Shown one piece after another: positions 6,482-10,169 of a stretch of DNA of 10,169 bases; within the stretch, counting starts at the first letter, position 1, and each line of letters begins with the position of its first letter. The DNA comes from SIG440 sp045596485 (lineage in GTDB: Bacteria; Bacillota; Clostridia; Monoglobales; Monoglobaceae): assembly GCA_045596485.1 (NCBI GenBank), contig JAZOCL010000115.1, positions 1 to 10,169 on the forward strand. Direction: 5' to 3'. Below the pieces are notes generated by a model, which saw only the letters and a list, made by a program, of their open reading frames with translations, was not told where the DNA came from and did not search any database. A program made the position numbers and the translations under genes.

Positions 6482-7882
6482 ATGTCAAAAGTATATATTA
6501 CAGATACAATTCTTCGTGATGCTCATCAGTCACAGGCTGCAACCAGAATGAAGCTTGAGGATATGATTCCTGCCCTTGAGACACTTGACAAGGCGGGATA
6601 TTGGTCACTTGAGTGCTGGGGTGGCGCGACCTTTGACGCTTGTATGAGATTCCTCAACGAAGACCCCTGGGAAAGACTTCGTACCCTGAAAAAGCACCTG
6701 CCCAACACAAAGCTGCAGATGCTGTTCCGCGGCCAGAACATCCTGGGCTACAAGCACTATGCAGATGATGTTGTTGAAGCCTTCTGCAAAAAATCAATCG
6801 AAAACGGTATCGATGTTGTGAGAGTTTTTGACGCTCTCAACGACCCCCGAAATCTGGAGGCAGCAATCAAGTACGTGAAGTATTACGGCGGACACCTTGA
6901 AGCTGCAATCAGCTACACACAGAGCCCCGTTCACAACGAGGATTACTTTGTTGACCTTGCCTGCCGTCTTGAAGAAAAGGGTGCAGATTCAATCTGTATC
7001 AAGGATATGGCAAACCTTCTTCTTCCTTATGATGCATACAGCCTTGTGAAAAAGCTGAAGGAAAAGGTTGGTGTTCCCATTCACCTGCACACACATAACA
7101 CAGCAGGAACAGGCGATATGACAAACCTTATGGCAATTCAGGCAGGCGTTGACATTGTTGACTGTGCTCTCTCGCCAATGGCAAACGGCACAGCCAATCC
7201 TTCAACTGAAAGCCTTGTTGCAACACTTAAGGGCACAGAATATGACACAGGTCTTGACCTTGGTGTTTTAAGCGATGCAGCTGCTCATTTCAGAAAGGTT
7301 GCAACCAAGATGAAGGAAGAGGGAACTCTTGACCCCAAGGTTCTCAATGTTGATTCAAACACACTTCTTTATCAGGTTCCAGGCGGTATGCTTTCAAATC
7401 TGATTTCACAGCTCAAGCAGGCTAATGCCGAAGATAAATATTATGAGGTTCTTGCAGAGGTTCCCAGAGTCCGTGAAGACTTTGGCTTCCCTCCCCTTGT
7501 AACTCCCACAAGCCAGATTGTTGGAACTCAGGCGGTTCTCAACGTTCTTATGGGCAGATACAAGATGATTTCAAAGGAATCAAAGGGTCTGCTCCGCGGC
7601 GAATACGGCAAGCTGCCCGGCAAGGTTAACGAAGAGGTTCGCAAAATGGCAATCGGTGACGACAAAGTTATTGATGTTCGTCCTGCTGACCTTATTTCGC
7701 CCGAGCTTGAAAAGTACAGAGAAGAAACAAAGGATATTGCAAAGTGCGAGGAAGACGTTCTCAGCTATGCTCTCTTCCCTCAGGTTGCAAAGAAGTTCTT
7801 CGAAATCCGTGACGCAGCACCTGCTGCTCCCGAAACTACCGAAAACAGCGAAAGAACCCTTTTTGTTGAAGATTTGTCCTAA
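6482..7882 (+). CDS. oadA: Oxaloacetate decarboxylase alpha / pyruvate carboxylase B-like carboxyltransferase (no biotin domain)
   Basis: Transfers carboxyl from oxaloacetate to biotin on the carrier protein, releasing pyruvate; soluble, attached to the membrane complex. 466 residues, like the transcarboxylase 5S subunit or OadA without its biotin domain. The HMGL-type TIM barrel (1 to ~280) has TILRDAHQS with metal ligand Asp13, ECWGGATFDAC at 44-54, the lysine of SICIKDMANLL (Lys174) and HLHTHNTAG with metal-binding His203 and His205. A conserved carboxylase domain (PYC/OADA type) follows to ~445. The tail, AAPAAPETTENSERT, resembles the start of an Ala/Pro linker that leads nowhere, as if the biotinyl domain had been split off. 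AAAGGA at 6466-6471 serves ATG 6482. Last gene of the pump operon. Methylmalonyl-CoA transcarboxylase 5S is an alternative, but no 12S-type gene is nearby. Confidence 0.93.
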   Translation: MSKVYITDTILRDAHQSQAATRMKLEDMIPALETLDKAGYWSLECWGGATFDACMRFLNEDPWERLRTLKKHLPNTKLQMLFRGQNILGYKHYADDVVEAFCKKSIENGIDVVRVFDALNDPRNLEAAIKYVKYYGGHLEAAISYTQSPVHNEDYFVDLACRLEEKGADSICIKDMANLLLPYDAYSLVKKLKEKVGVPIHLHTHNTAGTGDMTNLMAIQAGVDIVDCALSPMANGTANPSTESLVATLKGTEYDTGLDLGVLSDAAAHFRKVATKMKEEGTLDPKVLNVDSNTLLYQVPGGMLSNLISQLKQANAEDKYYEVLAEVPRVREDFGFPPLVTPTSQIVGTQAVLNVLMGRYKMISKESKGLLRGEYGKLPGKVNEEVRKMAIGDDKVIDVRPADLISPELEKYREETKDIAKCEEDVLSYALFPQVAKKFFEIRDAAPAAPETTENSERTLFVEDLS

Positions 7883-7897
7883 ATTAAATGCGAATCA

Positions 7898-7934
7898 AAA
7901 AGTCTCGTAACATAGTTACGAGACTTTTGGTTTT
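7898..7934 (+). terminator. Intrinsic terminator of the pump operon
   Basis: A perfect 13-bp stem (7898-7910 with 7916-7928, core AGTCTCGTAA) with a 5-base loop, ending in TTTT and followed by GGTTTTG. It lies 16 bases past the oadA stop. Confidence 0.88.
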
Positions 7935-8060
7935 GCCGCCTCTCTTCGTAAAAATTACCAAAGGATTTGTACCGCCAAAAGCTCTGTTTGGCAAGTATTT
8001 TAGAAATTTTGAAAAAAATTAATTTTTTTTGCAAAAGTACTGTAATTTTGAAGAAAAGTG

Positions 8061-8069
8061 TGGTAAAAT
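8061..8069 (+). promoter_or_regulatory. Probable extended -10 promoter for purC
   Basis: TGGTAAAAT has the extended -10 form TGnTAnnnT. No good -35 lies 16-18 bases upstream (the nearby TTGAAG at 8048 is too close). Transcription would begin near 8076, about 36 bases before the purC ATG. The AT-rich stretch from 7935 to 8060 shows nothing else I can assign. Confidence 0.5.
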
Positions 8070-8111
8070 AAATTATCTTGTTAAATGAATATAAAGAAAG
8101 GGTTTTGAAAA

Positions 8112-8795
8112 ATGGAAAAGATTTATCAGGGAAAAACAAAAGATGTTTACAAGCTTGAAAACGGCAATGTTATGCTGAAGTTCAAGGATGATTGCACCGG
8201 CAAGGACGGTGTTTTTGATCCCGGCGAAAATTCAGTCGGTCTTACAATTGAGGGTATCGGCAAGGCTAACCTTGAAACATCTGTTTATTATTTTGAAATG
8301 CTGAAAAAGGCCGGCATCAAGACCCACTATGTTGGAGCCAATCTGGATGATGCAACAATGGAGGTTCTTCCTGCAACAGGTTTCGGGCACGGTCTGGTGG
8401 TTATCTGCCGTCTGGTTGCAACGGGCAGCTTCATCCGCAGATACGGCGAATATATTGAAGACGGAACAGTGCTTGAGGGCGGTTATGTTGAATGTACCTT
8501 CAAGAATGACGAGAAGGGTGACCCGCTGGTTACATCCGAAGGTCTCGCAGCTCTCGGTGTTATGACTCCCGAAATGTTCAAAAGTATGAAGGAACAGACA
8601 CTTAAAATCACAAAGATTGTTGCAGACGACCTGAAGACAATCGGTCTTGATTTGTGGGACATCAAGTTTGAGTTCGGCTATAACAATGGCGAGGTTATCC
8701 TTATTGACGAAATCGCATCAGGAAATATGCGTGTTTATAAGGATGGCAAGATTGTTGAACCTGTTGAGCTCACAAAGCTTATCAACAACAGATAA
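8112..8795 (+). CDS. purC: SAICAR synthetase family protein (PurC-like, divergent C-terminus)
   Basis: PurC joins CAIR and aspartate using ATP to make SAICAR in purine synthesis; cytoplasmic. 227 residues, near the usual bacterial 235-240. AAAGGG at 8097-8102 lies 9 bases before ATG 8112. Family features: MEKIYQGKTKDVYKL at 1-15 (nucleotide loop), CRLVATGSFIRRYGE in place of RNxxAGS, VECTFKNDEKGDPLV in place of the E-x-x-K-D-D-x-x-D-P motif, and IKFEFGYNNGEVILIDEI. The usual DExSPDxxR(L/F)W signature reads DEIASGNMRVYK: the Ser-Pro-Asp is lost but the Arg is kept. The usual C-terminal (R)DxL tail is replaced by EPVELTKLINNR. The gene has its own promoter and terminator and no purine neighbours. 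It is either a lineage variant of PurC or a paralogue with altered activity; family membership is firm, activity less so. Confidence 0.82.
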   Translation: MEKIYQGKTKDVYKLENGNVMLKFKDDCTGKDGVFDPGENSVGLTIEGIGKANLETSVYYFEMLKKAGIKTHYVGANLDDATMEVLPATGFGHGLVVICRLVATGSFIRRYGEYIEDGTVLEGGYVECTFKNDEKGDPLVTSEGLAALGVMTPEMFKSMKEQTLKITKIVADDLKTIGLDLWDIKFEFGYNNGEVILIDEIASGNMRVYKDGKIVEPVELTKLINNR

Positions 8796-8808
8796 TCTGA
8801 CATTAAAG

Positions 8809-8840
8809 AAAAGACGTGTGATTTATCGCACGTCTTTTTT
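8809..8840 (+). terminator. Intrinsic terminator after purC
   Basis: A 12-bp stem (8809-8820 with 8827-8838, one G-U pair, core AAGACGTG) with a 6-base loop, running into TTTTTT. It ends only 8 bases before the ribosome binding site of the next gene, leaving no room for a promoter, so the next gene may rely on readthrough. Confidence 0.85.
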
Positions 8841-8862
8841 GCAGAGATAGGAGGCACTTGAT

Positions 8863-9297
8863 ATGCTGCTGCTGGAAATTTTTGAAAACGAGAGAGAGCT
8901 TGCAAGGTTTCTTGCGGACCCTTCCAGGCTTGAAGGCAAAACAGCACTTATTACGGCGGATAACCGTGAAATTCTGGACAAGCTTGTGGGAAAGAGCAAG
9001 GAATGGTACAGAATTGACTACCGCGGCAGGAGAGACAAGCTCATCAGATACCTTTCAACACTGAAGATTGAGTGCATAAATGATTATTTTTTACATATTA
9101 ATCTGCCCGAGAGCGGAACAATTGGTGATTTGAAGTCTCTGGTGCTTGAAATATGCGAGAGCGAAGGTCGTGTGAAGAATGCACCTGCTCTGAGCTGCAC
9201 AAACGACCCGACGCTTGACGAGGACGAGGTTGAGGTTTGTCTGGTTGTGCCCGTGTTTGACTTCGGGTGGCAGATAAGCAATATGTGGAAAAAATAA
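8863..9297 (+). CDS. Conserved-looking hypothetical protein, 144 residues
   Basis: I do not recognise this protein. The gene looks real: a perfect AGGAGG (8849-8854) lies 8 bases before ATG 8863, codon use resembles its neighbours, and a hairpin terminator follows. The product is soluble with no signal peptide or membrane helix. It opens with a hydrophobic strand (MLLLEIF), then an alternating charged alpha/beta pattern: ERELARFL, TALITADNREILDKLVG, a basic patch YRGRRDKLIRYL at about 53-64, DYFLHINLPESG at 74-85 and LKSLVLEICESEGRV at 90-104. It ends with an acidic turn (DPTLDEDEVEVCLVVPV, 115-131) and the aromatic FDFGWQISNMWKK. Its three cysteines (71, 98, 112) form no CxxC motif; a fourth is at 126. 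It follows purC, but the terminator between them makes a functional link uncertain. Confidence 0.75.
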   Translation: MLLLEIFENERELARFLADPSRLEGKTALITADNREILDKLVGKSKEWYRIDYRGRRDKLIRYLSTLKIECINDYFLHINLPESGTIGDLKSLVLEICESEGRVKNAPALSCTNDPTLDEDEVEVCLVVPVFDFGWQISNMWKK

Positions 9298-9336
9298 AAA
9301 ATCACTGCAAGCCTGATGAGCTAACAGGTATTGTCC

Positions 9337-9368
9337 AAAAAGCGACTTGTCGTAACAAGCCGCTTTTT
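9337..9368 (+). terminator. Intrinsic terminator after the 144-residue protein gene
   Basis: Stem of 14 positions (9337-9350 with 9355-9368, one A/C mismatch, core AGCGACTTGT) with a 4-base CGTA loop, ending in TTTTT. It lies 39 bases past the stop. Confidence 0.85.
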
Positions 9369-9419
9369 CTGGCTATCATGTTAATAATAGATGCATTTTC
9401 GCAAAGCCGACACAAACAT

Positions 9420-9446
9420 AAAAGGAACGCAATATGCGTTCCTTTT
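9420..9446. terminator. Hairpin terminator downstream of tRNA-Glu
   Basis: A perfect 12-bp inverted repeat (9420-9431 with 9435-9446, core AAGGAACGCA) with a 3-base centre, directly after the encoded CCA of the minus-strand tRNA. On the minus strand it ends in CCTTTTATGTTT; on the plus strand it ends in TTTTTT, so it can act both ways. Confidence 0.75.
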
Positions 9447-9447
9447 T

Positions 9448-9522
9448 TGGTGACTCCTAGGGGATTCGAACCCCTGTAGCCGCCGTGAGAGGGCGGAGTC
9501 TTAACCACTTGACCAAGGAGCC
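9448..9522 (-). tRNA. tRNA-Glu (anticodon CUC)
   Basis: 75 bases including an encoded CCA (9448-9450). The cloverleaf reads cleanly on the minus strand: acceptor GGCTCCT with AGGAGTC (one G-U), D-arm GTCAAGTGGTTAAGAC, anticodon stem CCGCC/GGCGG with loop CTCTCAC, so anticodon CTC, variable CTAC, and T-arm AGGGG-TTCGAAT-CCCCT. It reads GAG codons. The body resembles the usual Firmicutes tRNA-Glu(UUC), suggesting a duplicate with a changed wobble base. Confidence 0.96.
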
Positions 9523-9545
9523 GTATTAAGTTTGTTCCCTTGTGC

Positions 9546-9574
9546 AAAACCCGTGTTGATAAAACACGGGCTTT
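9546..9574 (-). terminator. Hairpin between the two tRNAs, probable terminator or processing element
   Basis: An 8-bp perfect stem (CCCGTGTT at 9550-9557 with 9563-9570) and 5-base loop, extended by AAA/TTT across one mismatch. On the minus strand it is followed by TTTTG, just after tRNA-Met. No convincing promoter lies between it and tRNA-Glu, so partial readthrough or a processing role is likely. Confidence 0.6.
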
Positions 9575-9579
9575 AAGGG

Positions 9580-9656
9580 TGGTAGCGGTAACTAGATTCG
9601 AACTAGTGACACTACGGGTATGAACCGTATGCTCTAGCCAACTGAGCTATACCGCC
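9580..9656 (-). tRNA. tRNA-Met, elongator type (anticodon CAU)
   Basis: 77 bases with encoded CCA (9580-9582). Acceptor GGCGGTA with TACCGCT (first pair G-U), D-arm GCTCAGTTGGCTAGAGC, anticodon stem TACGG/CCGTA with loop TTCATAC, variable GTGTC, T-arm ACTAG-TTCGAAT-CTAGT. The anticodon arm and acceptor resemble the Bacillus elongator tRNA-Met (recollection). The paired first position argues against initiator tRNA, which has a mismatched 1-72 pair; a tRNA-Ile with lysidine is less likely given that resemblance. Confidence 0.94.
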
Positions 9657-9683
9657 ATTTAACTTGTCCAAAAGACAAGAAAT

Positions 9684-9712
9684 ATGATACCATAATTTGA
9701 AATGAATGTCAA
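9684..9712 (-). promoter_or_regulatory. Strong sigma-A promoter for the tRNA pair
   Basis: On the minus strand: consensus -35 TTGACA (9707-9712), a 17-base spacer, -10 TATCAT (9684-9689). The start would be near 9677, about 20 bases before tRNA-Met. The short leader contains a 6-bp inverted repeat, CTTGTC/GACAAG (9663-9668 with 9674-9679). Confidence 0.85.
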
Positions 9713-9789
9713 GAGAAATTTTGAAAAAACACAAATTTCTTTTGAAATAATATTTTTCAAACTCGTATGAGGGCGATATATACGAGGGT

Positions 9790-9897
9790 ATGAACGAAAG
9801 AATTGCCCGTGCAATGGTTGATTATTCGGTGAAGAAGCTGATGGAAATTTTAAAATTTATTAAGGAAGAAACTGTTTTGGAGGAATATAAAAAATAG
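9790..9897 (+). pseudogene. Orphan 35-codon frame: small protein or remnant of a larger gene
   Basis: ATG at 9790 opens a 35-residue, strongly charged, helix-prone peptide (MNERIARAMVDYSVKKL, then EILKFIKEETVLEEYKK) ending at TAG 9895-9897. The frame is open back to TAA at 9748, adding YFSNSYEGDIYEG without another ATG. Only a GAGGG 3 bases before the ATG could act as ribosome binding site, which is too close. The composition looks like real protein rather than chance, which suggests the tail of a decayed gene. I do not recognise the family. A genuine small protein is the alternative. Confidence 0.35.
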
Positions 9898-10000
9898 TGG
9901 CTGAAAAAAGACACTAGAGGGACTAGCTGTATGCGAGCTTTAATGTCAATATGGGCTTGTAAAATCTTACAGCAAAATTAAGGCTGTTATATATAGCTCA
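9898..10000. other. AT-rich spacer upstream of the TetR regulator
   Basis: About 100 bases in which I see no gene. It holds short dyads (CTAG repeated at 9914-9917 and 9923-9926; GTAA/TTAC around 9960-9970) too small to interpret. Confidence 0.4.
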
Positions 10001-10015
10001 TTGAACAATGTTCAA
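10001..10015. promoter_or_regulatory. Candidate operator palindrome upstream of the TetR gene
   Basis: TTGAACAATGTTCAA: perfect 6-bp arms with a 3-base centre, ending 7 bases before the -35 box of the regulator's promoter. TetR-family regulators commonly bind palindromes of about this size next to their own promoter, so an autoregulatory operator is the simplest reading. Binding is inferred. Confidence 0.45.
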
Positions 10016-10022
10016 AAAATGG

Positions 10023-10051
10023 TTGCAAAATTTCTCTGACTGTGATAATAT
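10023..10051 (+). promoter_or_regulatory. Sigma-A type promoter for the TetR-family regulator
   Basis: -35 TTGCAA (10023-10028), a 17-base spacer, -10 TAATAT (10046-10051), with an extended TGA before the -10. The start would be near 10058, leaving about 35 bases of leader with GGAGGGAG before the ATG at 10093. Confidence 0.7.
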
Positions 10052-10092
10052 TGGAATATAAAAAGACAAATACACAGTTCGGAGGGAGCAAA

Positions 10093-10169
10093 ATGGCAAG
10101 AAAAGCGGTAACAAGCGGCGGAACCCGTGATGAGATTTTGCGTACAGCAAAAAGAATGTTTCTTGAAAA
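10093..10169 (+). CDS. TetR/AcrR-family transcriptional regulator, N-terminal fragment (runs off window)
   Basis: Only 25 full codons are present. ATG 10093 is preceded by GGAGGGAG (10081-10088). The peptide MARKAVTSGGTRDEILRTAK, then RMFLE, matches the opening of TetR-type DNA-binding domains, where a short basic tail leads to an (R)xxILxxAxxLFxExG helix. The ligand-binding part lies beyond the window, so target and inducer cannot be named. The palindrome at 10001-10015 is a candidate operator. Family call is good but rests on a short stretch. Confidence 0.75.
   Translation, partial: MARKAVTSGGTRDEILRTAKRMFLE

Noticed and set aside
9267..9479. Plus-strand frame of 70 codons ending in TPRGFEPL
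   Set aside because: It runs from the end of the hypothetical gene through a terminator and into the tRNA-Glu sequence; a GFEP-type ending is the familiar false translation of a tRNA T-arm.
9302..9547. Minus-strand frame of 81 codons containing GYRGSNPLG
   Set aside because: It reads through tRNA-Glu and two terminator hairpins; the GSNPLG string is a translated tRNA.
1..10169. CRISPR array, insertion sequence or prophage
   Set aside because: No regularly spaced repeats, transposase, integrase or terminal inverted repeats were found in either strand by eye.

Overview
The window looks like chromosomal DNA of a low-GC Gram-positive anaerobe, probably a gut-type clostridium (Clostridia, perhaps Oscillospiraceae or a relative). 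Support comes from strong GGAGG-type ribosome binding sites, sigma-A promoters of TTGACA-N17-TATAAT type in AT-rich gaps, intrinsic terminators, Bacillus-like tRNA sequences and a clostridial-style biotin-dependent sodium pump operon. This placement is inference, because no 16S gene is present. No plasmid, phage, insertion sequence or CRISPR signature was found.

Layout. (1) Positions 1-3049 (+): the 3' part of a threonine/lysine branch operon. It holds homoserine dehydrogenase (5' end cut off), homoserine kinase thrB (ATGA overlap) and aspartate kinase lysC (TTG start), closed by an intrinsic terminator. lysC carries a well-formed internal ribosome binding site and in-frame GTG, placed like the start of the separate regulatory beta subunit known from Corynebacterium and Bacillus aspartokinases. 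(2) Positions 3053-3891 (-): a possible 44-residue small membrane or secreted protein, an AT-rich gap, and ybaK (Cys-tRNA(Pro) deacylase family) with a clear promoter. (3) Positions 3980-7928 (+): an operon for a split sodium-translocating oxaloacetate decarboxylase. In order it encodes the OadG-like gamma subunit, a free biotin carrier protein, the membrane beta subunit OadB with an unusual signal peptide and extra extracytoplasmic domain, and the carboxyltransferase alpha subunit without its own biotin domain. (4) Positions 8061-9368 (+): a purC-like gene with its own extended -10 promoter, then an unrecognised 144-residue protein, each followed by a hairpin terminator. (5) Positions 9420-9712 (-): tRNA-Glu(CUC) and elongator tRNA-Met(CAU), with encoded CCA ends and a near-consensus promoter. 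(6) Positions 9713-10169: AT-rich DNA with an orphan 35-codon reading frame, then a promoter, a perfect palindrome and the first 77 bases of a TetR-family regulator gene.

How the genes work together. Hom, ThrB and LysC convert aspartate to aspartyl phosphate and take the homoserine branch towards threonine. In the pump, the alpha subunit moves CO2 from oxaloacetate (giving pyruvate) to biotin on the carrier, and OadB decarboxylates carboxybiotin while exporting sodium, with OadG as the assembly anchor. The points most worth following up are the OadB N-terminal domain, the internal lysC start, the divergent PurC signature and the small unassigned reading frames.
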